A DNA stretch of 64,000 nt from Citricoccus alkalitolerans (GTDB lineage: Bacteria > Actinomycetota > Actinomycetes > Actinomycetales > Micrococcaceae): the NCBI RefSeq assembly GCF_039528175.1, contig NZ_BAAALH010000001.1, forward strand, positions 62,001 to 126,000, written 5' to 3'. The notes below the pieces were generated by a model that was given only the letters and a program-made list of their open reading frames with translations, did not search any database and was not told where the DNA came from. Positions 8,914 to 15,951 of the stretch are shown piece after piece (the stretch's first letter is position 1; each line of letters opens with the position of its first letter). Both the position numbers and the translations under genes were made by a program.

Positions 8914-8935
8914 CGATACATCGAAATGTGTATCG
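8914..8935. promoter_or_regulatory. Palindromic operator of the CmtR-like metal sensor
   Basis: Inverted repeat CGATACA (8914-8920) and TGTATCG (8929-8935) with an 8-base spacer, directly upstream of the ArsR/CmtR-type gene. The right arm contains TATCGT (8931-8936), which would be a -10 box placed 7 bases before the ATG at 8944, so a bound repressor would cover the promoter. ArsR-family sensors typically autorepress from such a site and release on metal binding. Confidence 0.7.
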
Positions 8936-8943
8936 TTGAGGTC

Positions 8944-9276
8944 ATGACAGTGGTGAGCAGTACCCATGCCATGGCGTTGGCCCAATTGGGGCATGCACTC
9001 TCGGACGGGACCCGCACCCGTATCCTCCTCGCCCTCCGCGAGAGCCCCGCGCGGCCGTCGGATCTGGCGGAGCAACTCGGGGTGTCCAGGCAGTCCATGT
9101 CCAATCAGCTGGCCTGCCTGCGTGGCTGCGGACTGGTCGAGACCACTCCGCAGGGCCGTAGCACCTGGTACCGGCTCGCCGATCCCCGCATCGGTTCGGC
9201 TCTGGGCGACCTGCTCGACCTGGTGGTGCAGGTCGATCCGAACTGCTGCTCACCGGAAGGGTGCACGTGCCGATGA
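8944..9276 (+). CDS. ArsR/SmtB-family metal-sensing repressor, CmtR-like (Cd/Pb)
   Basis: A 110-residue winged-helix repressor. The recognition helix region LAEQLGVSRQSMSNQLACLRGCGLV contains Cys58 and Cys62 spaced CxxxC (ACLRGCGL). In Mycobacterium tuberculosis CmtR the equivalent Cys57 and Cys61, with Cys102 from the C-terminal tail, bind Cd(II) or Pb(II). Here the tail also has a cysteine at 102, in NCCSPEGCTCR (Cys101, 102, 107, 109), so the full ligand set is present with extra cysteines. The ATG at 8944 is preferred; an upstream in-frame ATG at 8926 falls inside the operator. Its stop overlaps the start of the cation exporter (ATGA), so sensor and pump form one metal-inducible unit. Confidence 0.88.
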   Translation: MTVVSSTHAMALAQLGHALSDGTRTRILLALRESPARPSDLAEQLGVSRQSMSNQLACLRGCGLVETTPQGRSTWYRLADPRIGSALGDLLDLVVQVDPNCCSPEGCTCR

Positions 9277-10046
9277 ACTCGGAGAGCGGAAAGTCCGCGC
9301 CACGGCCTGCGCCTTGGCCCGGGACACTGTCCAGGCACCGGCCCGAACCCCTGCCGGCCGTGCGGCGGACGGTGCTGCAGCGCCGCATCCGCGGGATCGT
9401 GGCGGTGACCATCGCCTACAACGTGCTCGAGGCCGTCATCGCGCTGTCTGCGGGCACCGTGGCCTCCTCCTCGGCTCTCATCGGATTCGGACTCGACTCG
9501 ATCGTTGAGGTCCTCTCCGCTGCTGCCGTTGCCTGGCAGTTCTCCACTCCTGATCCGCATCGCCGCGAGAAGACGGCCCTGCGGGTGATCGCCGTGTCCT
9601 TCTTCGGGCTCGCCGCCTTCGTGTCCTTCGACGCCGTCCGCTCGCTCGTCGGCGTGGTCGAGCCGGACCATTCGCCGGTGGGCATCGTGCTCGCGGCCGT
9701 CAGCCTGGCCATCATGCCGGCACTGTCCTGGTTCGAGCGCCGTACAGGGCGGGAGCTCGGCTCCGCCTCGGCCGTGGCGGACTCGAAGCAGACGCTGATC
9801 TGCTCCTACCTCTCCGCGGTCCTCCTGGCCGGCTTGCTCTTGAACAGCCTGTTCGGATGGAGCTGGGCCGATCCACTGGCGGCCCTCGTCATCGCCGGAT
9901 TCGCGCTCAAGGAGGGCCTGGAGGCGTGGCGCGGTGACGCCTGCTGTACCCCAGCCTCTGTCCTGGCAGGGGCCACCAACGTCGGCGACGATGCCGACGG
10001 CGGCAACGGAGCCTGTTCCTGCTGTGCCCCGGAGCGCCGGACCTAG
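9273..10046 (+). CDS. Cation diffusion-type metal efflux transporter
   Basis: A 257-residue membrane protein with about six hydrophobic segments of the cation transporter (CDF-like) family. TM2 carries GFGLDSIVEV and TM5 carries ADSKQTLICSYLS, the positions of the acidic metal site in CDF proteins. The cytoplasmic tail is short and rich in cysteine (DACCTP and ACSCCAPE), so it lacks the full CDF C-terminal domain but could bind thiophilic metals. It overlaps the CmtR-like sensor by four bases (ATGA), which implies translational coupling and expression under Cd/Pb control. I take the ATG at 9273; a GTG 12 bases upstream is an alternative. The substrate is inferred from the partner sensor. Confidence 0.85.
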   Translation: MNSESGKSAPRPAPWPGTLSRHRPEPLPAVRRTVLQRRIRGIVAVTIAYNVLEAVIALSAGTVASSSALIGFGLDSIVEVLSAAAVAWQFSTPDPHRREKTALRVIAVSFFGLAAFVSFDAVRSLVGVVEPDHSPVGIVLAAVSLAIMPALSWFERRTGRELGSASAVADSKQTLICSYLSAVLLAGLLLNSLFGWSWADPLAALVIAGFALKEGLEAWRGDACCTPASVLAGATNVGDDADGGNGACSCCAPERRT

Positions 10047-10131
10047 GCGCCGGACGGACCCTCGGTCGTCAAGGCCCGGACGTCCGCGGATGCCGCGCGG
10101 TGACCCTCTCTCAGGCGTTGCCCGGCTGGTC

Positions 10132-10572
10132 CTACTTCTCCTGGTTGTGGAGGGTGATCCCCGTGCCCGGCAAAGCGGTCCCGCCCAGCTGATCCGTGTA
10201 GGTGCTGCTGCAGTTCTCCAGGGCGCGGTCCGTCAGGGCCGAGGAGGTGCACTCCTCGAACTGTTCGGTGGCATCCCAGAAGATGATCTGCGCCGAGGCC
10301 ACGAATCCGAACATCGCGCAGCCGGCCATCGCTGCCGCTGTGGCGAAGCGCAGAACCCAAGGGGACTTCACGTGGGCGGTGCGCACGAGCGCCACCACAC
10401 CCCAGACGAGTCCTGCCAGGGCGAAGGCCAAGGAGACGGCCTTCCACGGCAACGTCAACACGGAGGACAGGTAGGTGAGCAGCAGCATCCCCGCCACCCA
10501 GAGCAACGCATCCCGGAGGGAGCGGTACTTCTTCAGTTCTGGGTCAATGCTGGCGGATTCGGTCTGGCTCAC
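10132..10572 (-). CDS. Small membrane protein of unknown function
   Basis: About 146 residues with three predicted membrane segments (LLWVAGMLLLTYLSSVL, VSLAFALAGLVWGVVALV, and ATAAAMAGCAMFGFVASAQII) followed by a C-terminal segment with two cysteines (FEECTSS, LENCSSTY), perhaps an extracytoplasmic disulphide. I do not recognise a family. A -10 box TAGGGT (10579-10584) ends 6 bases before the GTG at 10572, so a leaderless GTG start is preferred over the ATG one codon upstream. It lies 19 bases downstream of the osmoprotectant binding protein in the same direction, so it can be read both from its own promoter and from that operon. Confidence 0.65.
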   Translation of the reverse strand: MSQTESASIDPELKKYRSLRDALLWVAGMLLLTYLSSVLTLPWKAVSLAFALAGLVWGVVALVRTAHVKSPWVLRFATAAAMAGCAMFGFVASAQIIFWDATEQFEECTSSALTDRALENCSSTYTDQLGGTALPGTGITLHNQEK

Positions 10573-10591
10573 CATCCCACCCTACTGGGGT

Positions 10592-11551
10592 TCAGACCAG
10601 TTCCTGCTCCGCCAACCAGGCGGTGGCCAGCTCGGCGCTCGAGGCCTGGTCCTCCACGGACTGGCGGTTGAGGTCGATGAGCTCCTCGGCGGAGAGCCGG
10701 GCGTTGACCTCCTCGATCACGGCGGCCACGTCCTCACCCACAGCCTCGGAAACGATCGGCGTGACGTTCTGCGGCAGGATCAGGTTCTCCGGATCCTTGA
10801 GGGTCACCAGGTCCTGGGTCTGGATCGACGGGTCGGCCGAGTAGATGTCGGCCAGCTGGACGTCTCCGTCCACCAGGGCCTTCACCGTCAGCGGGCCGCC
10901 CGAGTCCTCCACCGGCACCACGCTGACCTCCACCCCGTAGACCTCCTGAAGGCCCTCCGGGCCATAGGGTCGGGTTTCGAACTCGGAGTTCGCCGCCACG
11001 GTCAGCGGCTCGTCCACGTTCTGCAGGTCAGCGAGGGTGGTGAGCGAATGCTCCTCGGCGAACTCACGGGTGACGTTGTAGGAGTCCTGGTCCGTGGCCT
11101 CGGCAGGCTCGAGGGCACGCAGATTCTCGGGCAGGACTTCGGCCAGCGCGGCGTGGATGTCCTCGGGCGTGCTGGCCGTCGACTCCGCGTCGTAGTACTG
11201 GAGCAGGTTGCCGGAGTACTCGGGCAGGACGTCGATCGCCCCCGACTCGAGCTCGGGCAGGTACACCTCACGCTGGCCGATCTGGTACTCGCGTTCCACG
11301 GTGAACCCCTCGGCCTCCAGGGCCTGGGCATAGAGTTCGGCGATGATCTCGTTCGAGTAGTACTGCTGGGACCCGATGACGATCGCGTTTCCCGCCGCGC
11401 CGCCGTCGCCGGAGTCCCTGCCGGCCGAACCGGAGGCCCCGCCGCCGAGCGGGTCCGAACTGCCGCAGCCCGTCAGGGCCAAAGCGGAAACGGCGGCCAG
11501 GGCGATCAGGGGCCGGCGAGCGCGGGGGGAACGGCGAGGCTGCGGAGTCAT
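10592..11551 (-). CDS. Glycine betaine/choline-type ABC transporter substrate-binding lipoprotein (OpuC/ProX family)
   Basis: A 319-residue lipoprotein. An Arg-rich N-terminus, hydrophobic stretch and lipobox (ALTGC) direct it to the outer face of the membrane. The mature part starts with a Gly/Ser/Ala-rich linker and then VIGSQQYYSNEIIAELYAQALE, the typical start of OpuCC/OsmX-type binding proteins; the family binds quaternary ammonium compounds through a Trp/Tyr cage. It is the last core gene of an ATPase-permease-permease-binding protein cluster. The ATG at 11551 is preferred over 11557, because a TAGGTT box (11559-11564) ends 7 bases before it; this extra promoter could boost binding protein over the membrane parts. 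The ligand is not proven. Confidence 0.88.
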   Translation of the reverse strand: MTPQPRRSPRARRPLIALAAVSALALTGCGSSDPLGGGASGSAGRDSGDGGAAGNAIVIGSQQYYSNEIIAELYAQALEAEGFTVEREYQIGQREVYLPELESGAIDVLPEYSGNLLQYYDAESTASTPEDIHAALAEVLPENLRALEPAEATDQDSYNVTREFAEEHSLTTLADLQNVDEPLTVAANSEFETRPYGPEGLQEVYGVEVSVVPVEDSGGPLTVKALVDGDVQLADIYSADPSIQTQDLVTLKDPENLILPQNVTPIVSEAVGEDVAAVIEEVNARLSAEELIDLNRQSVEDQASSAELATAWLAEQELV

Positions 11552-11561
11552 GGACATGAAC

Positions 11562-12245
11562 CTACTGCGCCTGTACCTGCCGCGCCACCCGGACTCCGCG
11601 GGGCACGGCGGCCCGGCCGGCGGCGGCGAACAGCAGATCCAGCACGATCGCGAGCAGTACGACGATGAGCGACCCGCCGAGCATCATCGCGTAGTCCTGG
11701 GTCTTGAGCCCGAGGAAGAGGTAGCGGCCCAATCCACCCGCCCCCACGTAGGCAGCCAGGGTGGCGGTGGCGATGACCTGAAGGGCGGCCGAGCGCAATC
11801 CGCCGATCAGTAGGGGCAGTCCTAGAGGCACCTCGACCCGCCACAGCACCTGGGCCTCGGTGAGACCCTGGGCGCGGGCCGCGTCGATGACCTGCCGGTC
11901 CACGGCTTCGAAACCGGCATAGGCGGCAGCCAGGATCGAGGGCACGGCGAGCACCACGAAGGCGGTCATAGGCGCGGCGAGCCCGATGCCCAGCGTCAGC
12001 CCCATCAGCGTCACGACGCCGAGGGTCGGCAGGGCGCGTGCGGCTCCCGAGACGGCCACGGCGATCCCACGGCCCCGGCCAGTGTGTCCTACCCACCAGC
12101 CGACAGGGACGGCGATCGCCGAGGCGATGACGAGGGCCAGCACCGTGTAGCCGAGGTGTTCGAGCGAGCGGGCGCCGATGCCGGACGAGCCCTGCCAGTT
12201 CGACGGCTCCAGGCACCAGAGGAGGGCGTCCCTGAGTTGGTTCAT
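11562..12245 (-). CDS. Osmoprotectant ABC transporter permease (OpuCD-like)
   Basis: A 227-residue permease with five to six membrane segments and the BPD_transp_1 cytoplasmic EAA-like loop (AARAQGLTEAQVLWRVEVPLGLPLLIGGL). Starting at the ATG at 12245 gives MNQLRDALLWCLEP; the frame stays open far upstream, but that part overlaps the preceding permease and has no family match. The ATG overlaps the TGA of the upstream permease (ATGA), so translation is coupled. The protein pairs with the neighbouring permease as the membrane channel of a glycine betaine/choline-type importer. Confidence 0.88.
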   Translation of the reverse strand: MNQLRDALLWCLEPSNWQGSSGIGARSLEHLGYTVLALVIASAIAVPVGWWVGHTGRGRGIAVAVSGAARALPTLGVVTLMGLTLGIGLAAPMTAFVVLAVPSILAAAYAGFEAVDRQVIDAARAQGLTEAQVLWRVEVPLGLPLLIGGLRSAALQVIATATLAAYVGAGGLGRYLFLGLKTQDYAMMLGGSLIVVLLAIVLDLLFAAAGRAAVPRGVRVARQVQAQ

Positions 12246-12961
12246 GAGGGGGTCAACGCCCCGTCGGCTCGATCGGCTCGGAGCGACCGGCCGCTGACCC
12301 GGTTCGACCGGTCGCTGGCCCGGCGGGAGGGGGTGCGAGCCCAGGGCATGATCAGCCGGCCCGCCAGGACGAGGAGGCGGTCCAGGGCCAAGGCCAGGGC
12401 CACTGTGAGCACGATGCCAGTGAGGATCTGCGCGAGGATGCCGCGTTGGAAGCCGTCCGTGAAGAGCATGCCGAGCGAGGGGATGCCGAGCACGGCCCCC
12501 ACCGTGCACAGGGACACGGTGGAGACGGTCACCACGCGCAGTCCCGAGAGGATCACCGGCCCGGCCAGAGGCAGGTCCACCGTCAGGAAGCGCCGCAGGG
12601 GGCGATAGCCCAGGGCTGTGGCGGCGCTGCGGGCCTCGGCTGGGATCCCGTCCAGACCGTCGGCCACGCTGCGCACCATCAGGGCCACCCCGTAGAGCGT
12701 CAGGGCCACCACCACGTTGACCGTGTCCCGCACGCCCGTGCCGATCAGCACCGGCAGCACGATGAACAGGGGCAGGGAGGGCAGGGCGTACATCAGCCCT
12801 GCACCGGTGAGCACGGGGCCGTTGAGGGGCCGGTAGCGGTGGGCGAGCCACCCCAACGGCAGGGAGATGAGCAGGGCCAGCAGTATCGCCGGCAGGGAGG
12901 TGGCCACGTGGGCCCACAACCGATCGAGGATCAGCGGCAGGTTGTCCAGGATCCAGCTCAC
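12242..12961 (-). CDS. Osmoprotectant ABC transporter permease (OpuCB-like)
   Basis: A 239-residue inner membrane permease. The N-terminus (WILDNLPLILDRLWAHVATS) and the sequence LLALLISLPLGWLAHRYRPL are typical for the OpuCB/YehY type. The EAA-like loop for docking the ATPase is AATALGYRPLRRFLTVDLPLAGPVILSGL (two blocks, AATALGYRP and LPLAGPVIL). It overlaps the ATPase gene upstream by four bases and the second permease downstream by four bases, both as ATGA. The positively charged C-terminal tail (RASDRSNRVSGRSLRADRAD) is unusual and may be cytoplasmic. Confidence 0.88.
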   Translation of the reverse strand: MSWILDNLPLILDRLWAHVATSLPAILLALLISLPLGWLAHRYRPLNGPVLTGAGLMYALPSLPLFIVLPVLIGTGVRDTVNVVVALTLYGVALMVRSVADGLDGIPAEARSAATALGYRPLRRFLTVDLPLAGPVILSGLRVVTVSTVSLCTVGAVLGIPSLGMLFTDGFQRGILAQILTGIVLTVALALALDRLLVLAGRLIMPWARTPSRRASDRSNRVSGRSLRADRADGALTPS

Positions 12962-13773
12962 TCGGCGAGCACCCCGGCGGGCCGGCCGTGCGGGTCCACC
13001 AGCAGCACCGAGCCGTCCGCGGCGGTCTCACGGCGCAGGGTGCGCTGGCCGCGGTCCAGACCCAGGAAGTCCCGGACGAAATCGCTGGCGGGGGCGGACA
13101 CGAAGTCTTTGGGGGTGCCCTGTTGGGCGATCCGGGCACCGGTCTGCAGCAGGACGATGTGATCGCCGAGGGTCAGGGCCTCGTCCATGTCATGGGTGAC
13201 GAAGAGGATGGTGGTGCCGAGCTGGTGGTGCAGGTCCACCAGTTGGCGCTGCAGGTCGGCGCGCACCAGGGGGTCCACCGCCCCGAAGGGCTCGTCCATC
13301 AGCAGGATCTCCGGATCGGCGGCCAGTCCGCGGGCCACGCCCACGCGTTGTTGCTGCCCACCGGAGAGCTGGGCGGGGTAGCGGCTCGCGAGCTCCGGGG
13401 CCAGCCCGACGAGGTCCATCATCTCGGCGGCCTTCCTCCGGGCGGCGGATCGGTCCATGCCGGTCAGACGGGGGACGGTGGCGATATTCTGGCCCACCGT
13501 GCGGTGGGGGAGCAGCCCGGAGTTCTGCATGACGTAGCCGATCCGCCGGCGCAGGGCCACCGGGTCCTGGCTGGCCACGTCCTGCCCGTCCACGGTGATC
13601 CGTCCCTCACTGGGATCGACCATCCGGTTGACCATCCGCATCAGCGTCGTCTTGCCGCAACCCGAGGAACCGGCCAGGACGGTCAGCGATCCGCGGGGGA
13701 CGGAGAGGCTGAAATCGTCGACGGCCACTGTGCCGTCACGGAAGCGTTTGGTGACGGATCCGTAGGAGATCAT
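12958..13773 (-). CDS. Osmoprotectant ABC transporter ATP-binding protein (OpuCA-like)
   Basis: A 271-residue ATPase. Walker A is GSSGCGKTT (about residues 35-43), the Q loop follows at VMQNSG, the signature is LSGGQQQR, Walker B is ILLMDEPFGAVDP and the switch histidine is in FVTHDMDEA. The sequence NRMVDPSEGRITVDG is typical of the glycine betaine/choline subfamily. The C-terminus holds only one short strand pair (GSVLLVDPHGRPAGVLAE) that resembles the start of a CBS domain, so the tandem CBS ionic-strength sensor of larger OpuA/OpuCA proteins appears missing. It is first in the operon. A TAGGGT box (13780-13785) ends 6 bases before the ATG, so the mRNA is likely leaderless. Confidence 0.92.
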   Translation of the reverse strand: MISYGSVTKRFRDGTVAVDDFSLSVPRGSLTVLAGSSGCGKTTLMRMVNRMVDPSEGRITVDGQDVASQDPVALRRRIGYVMQNSGLLPHRTVGQNIATVPRLTGMDRSAARRKAAEMMDLVGLAPELASRYPAQLSGGQQQRVGVARGLAADPEILLMDEPFGAVDPLVRADLQRQLVDLHHQLGTTILFVTHDMDEALTLGDHIVLLQTGARIAQQGTPKDFVSAPASDFVRDFLGLDRGQRTLRRETAADGSVLLVDPHGRPAGVLAE

Positions 13774-13832
13774 GCGCCAACCCTACTGGGACTGGGACCG
13801 GGGCCGGCCGATGCCGCCCTAGGATGGATTCC

Positions 13833-14426
13833 ATGCGCATTGTGGCCCTTGCCTCCGGTTCCGGTTCCAACCTTCAGACGGTCATCGACGCCGTGGTGGC
13901 GGGCACCCTGGATGTCGAGATCGCCGCGGTCGGCGCGGATCATCCCGGGGCCAGCGCGCTCGCCCGCGCCGCGGCGGCGGGAATCGAGACCTTCGTGGTG
14001 GACTTCTCGGAGTTCGGAGACCGGGCCGACTGGAACCACGCGCTGACCGTCGCCACCGCGTCCTATGCGCCGGACTACGTCCTGTCCAGTGGTTTCATGC
14101 GGATCGCGGGGGAGGAGTTCACCGCCGCGTTCGAGGGCCGGTACCTCAACACGCACCCAGCACTGCTGCCTGCCTTCCCCGGCGCCCACGGGGTGCGGGA
14201 CGCGCTGCGCTACGGCGTCAAGGTCACCGGCTGCACCGTGCACATCGCCGACGCCGGCGTGGACACCGGACCGATCCTCGCCCAGGCTGCCGTGCCCGTC
14301 CTCGACACGGACACCGAGGAGGCCCTGCACGAGCGGATCAAGGTCCAGGAGCGCCATCTGCTGCTCACGGTGCTCGGCGAGCTGGCCGCCGGGCGGACCC
14401 CACAGGACTACGTCTCCCGGGCCTGA
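13833..14426 (+). CDS. purN: Phosphoribosylglycinamide formyltransferase
   Basis: A 197-residue GART that transfers formyl from 10-formyl-THF to GAR, the third step of purine synthesis. The N-terminal nucleotide loop ALASGSGSNLQTV, the catalytic YLNTHPALLPAFPGAHG (Asn, His) and GCTVHIADAGVDTGPI (Asp) are all present. Two in-frame ATGs exist, at 13824 and 13833. I take 13833 because TAGGAT (13820-13825) ends 7 bases before it and the earlier ATG overlaps that box. In many relatives purN and purH adjoin; here two MFS genes and a CYTH-CHAD gene lie between. The promoter is back to back with that of the osmoprotectant operon. Confidence 0.95.
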   Translation: MRIVALASGSGSNLQTVIDAVVAGTLDVEIAAVGADHPGASALARAAAAGIETFVVDFSEFGDRADWNHALTVATASYAPDYVLSSGFMRIAGEEFTAAFEGRYLNTHPALLPAFPGAHGVRDALRYGVKVTGCTVHIADAGVDTGPILAQAAVPVLDTDTEEALHERIKVQERHLLLTVLGELAAGRTPQDYVSRA

Positions 14427-14482
14427 AGCGAGGCGCCGTTGGCATGTGCCCGCGATCACGGATAGCGTGTGCTGCGAGACAC

Positions 14483-14503
14483 ACTCACTATGAGCATAGG
14501 TAT
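14483..14503 (+). promoter_or_regulatory. Copy 1 of the shared TCACTATG-N3-ATAGGTAT element (MFS permease promoter)
   Basis: TCACTATG-AGC-ATAGGTAT at 14485-14503, preceded by AC. It contains the inverted repeat CTAT-N4-ATAG. It matches the elements at 42168-42188 (purU) and 47982-48002 (folD) at 17 of 21 positions. Its end lies 10 bases before the ATG at 14514, against 9 bases for purU, so its terminal TAT would begin the -10 box (TATGGG). Confidence 0.6.
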
Positions 14504-14513
14504 GGGACCAGGC

Positions 14514-15917
14514 ATGGCACAGCAACCGACTCCATCGACTCCACCGGCGGCGCCCGGTACCGGCAATGACCTGAGGGAGCGCATCGAACACGCGCCCATG
14601 AGCCGGTATCAGTGGCTCATCATCGGCATCTGTACATTCCTCAATGCCCTGGATGGCTATGACGTTCTGGCCATGGCCTTCACCGCCACGCCGGTGACCG
14701 AGGAGTTCGGTCTGAGCGGGTCCGAGCTGGGGTTCCTGCTCAGCGCCGGGTTGCTCGGCATGGCTGTGGGTTCCCTGACCCTGGGCCCTGTGGCCGACCG
14801 CATCGGCCGGCGCAACATGACGATCGTGGCCGTCGTGGTCAACGCGGCTGGCCTGTTCCTTTCGGCCACCGCCAACAGTGCCTGGGAACTGGGGATCTGG
14901 CGAGTGGTCACCGGCCTGGGCATCGGCGGGATCCTGGTGGGGACGAACGTCATCTCCTCGGAGTACGCCAACCGGGCCCGGCGCGGCCTGGCCGTCAGCA
15001 TCTACGCGGCCGGATACGGCGTCGGCGCGTCCCTGGGCGGGACCACTGCGGTGTGGATGATGGACCAGTTCGGGTGGCGATCGGTCTTCACGCTCGGCGG
15101 CGCCCTGACCGTGGTGGCCCTCATCCTGGTGCTGGCCCTCATGCCCGAGTCGGCCGCCTACCTCTACAACCGGCGCCCGGTCCGGACGCTGGAGAAGGTC
15201 AACGCTATCGCGCGCAAGGTCGGCCAGCCGCCGGTCCAGGCACTGCCGGAGGTGACGGGCCACGGCAACGGGCCGGCGTCGGGAACGGAGGGTGACGCCG
15301 CGGCCGAGACGGGCGTCGGCGCCCTGTTCAACCGGCGCAACCGGAACGTCACGATCCTGGTGTGGATCGCCTTCTTCGCCGTCATGTTCGGCTTCTACTT
15401 CGTGAACTCCTGGACTCCGCGGTTGCTGAACGAGTCCGGGCTGACGCTGAACCAGGGCGTGATCGCCGGCATCATGCTGACCATCGGCGGGACCATCGGC
15501 TCGCTGCTCTTCGGTGTGCTGACGGCCCGTTGGTCCACCCGGGCGACCCTGTTCTGGTTCACCATCGGCGCGGCCGTGGCGATCGTCCTGTTCATCTCCT
15601 CGGCCTCGATCGTCTGGGCCGTGTTCGCGCTCGGGATCGTGGTCGGCATGCTGATCAACGGCTGCATCGCCGGGCTCTACGTCCTCACGCCGCAGTCCTA
15701 CTCGGCGTCGGTCCGCAGCACCGGTGCCGGCTGGGCGATCGGCATCGGCCGCGCCGGCGCCATCCTGGCGCCGATGGCCACCGGTGGCCTGCTTGATTTC
15801 GGGTGGACGCCGCAGGCGATCTACATCGGGGTGGCGGGCGTGGTGCTGATCGCCACCGTCGCACTGGGCTTCCTGCGCTCCGCCGACATCGAGGCCAACC
15901 GGGCGCCCCAGCGGTAG
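14514..15917 (+). CDS. MFS permease, aromatic acid:H+ symporter (AAHS)-like
   Basis: About 467 residues, 12 predicted membrane segments. The N-terminal part LNALDGYDVLAMAFTATPV is the family's TM1 D-G-D motif, and LGPVADRIGRRNM is the MFS loop 2-3 signature. A central cytoplasmic loop is acidic and Gly-rich (GHGNGPASGTEGDAAAETG). Members of the AAHS/BenK/PcaK group import benzoate, vanillate or similar acids with protons, so a small carboxylic acid is likely, unproven. In-frame starts at 14469, 14490 and 14502 overlap the shared regulatory element, so I use the ATG at 14514. It follows purN and shares its promoter element with purU and folD, which suggests that the imported substrate feeds C1-folate metabolism. 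Confidence 0.85.
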   Translation: MAQQPTPSTPPAAPGTGNDLRERIEHAPMSRYQWLIIGICTFLNALDGYDVLAMAFTATPVTEEFGLSGSELGFLLSAGLLGMAVGSLTLGPVADRIGRRNMTIVAVVVNAAGLFLSATANSAWELGIWRVVTGLGIGGILVGTNVISSEYANRARRGLAVSIYAAGYGVGASLGGTTAVWMMDQFGWRSVFTLGGALTVVALILVLALMPESAAYLYNRRPVRTLEKVNAIARKVGQPPVQALPEVTGHGNGPASGTEGDAAAETGVGALFNRRNRNVTILVWIAFFAVMFGFYFVNSWTPRLLNESGLTLNQGVIAGIMLTIGGTIGSLLFGVLTARWSTRATLFWFTIGAAVAIVLFISSASIVWAVFALGIVVGMLINGCIAGLYVLTPQSYSASVRSTGAGWAIGIGRAGAILAPMATGGLLDFGWTPQAIYIGVAGVVLIATVALGFLRSADIEANRAPQR

Positions 15918-15951
15918 TCCGGGGGGTCCGGGGGCTTCGGGGTATCGCGGC

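Noticed and set aside
12246..13139. Extension of the osmoprotectant permease frame to 525 residues
   Set aside because: The extra part overlaps a real permease and ATPase in other frames; the ATGA overlap at 12242-12245 gives the proper start.
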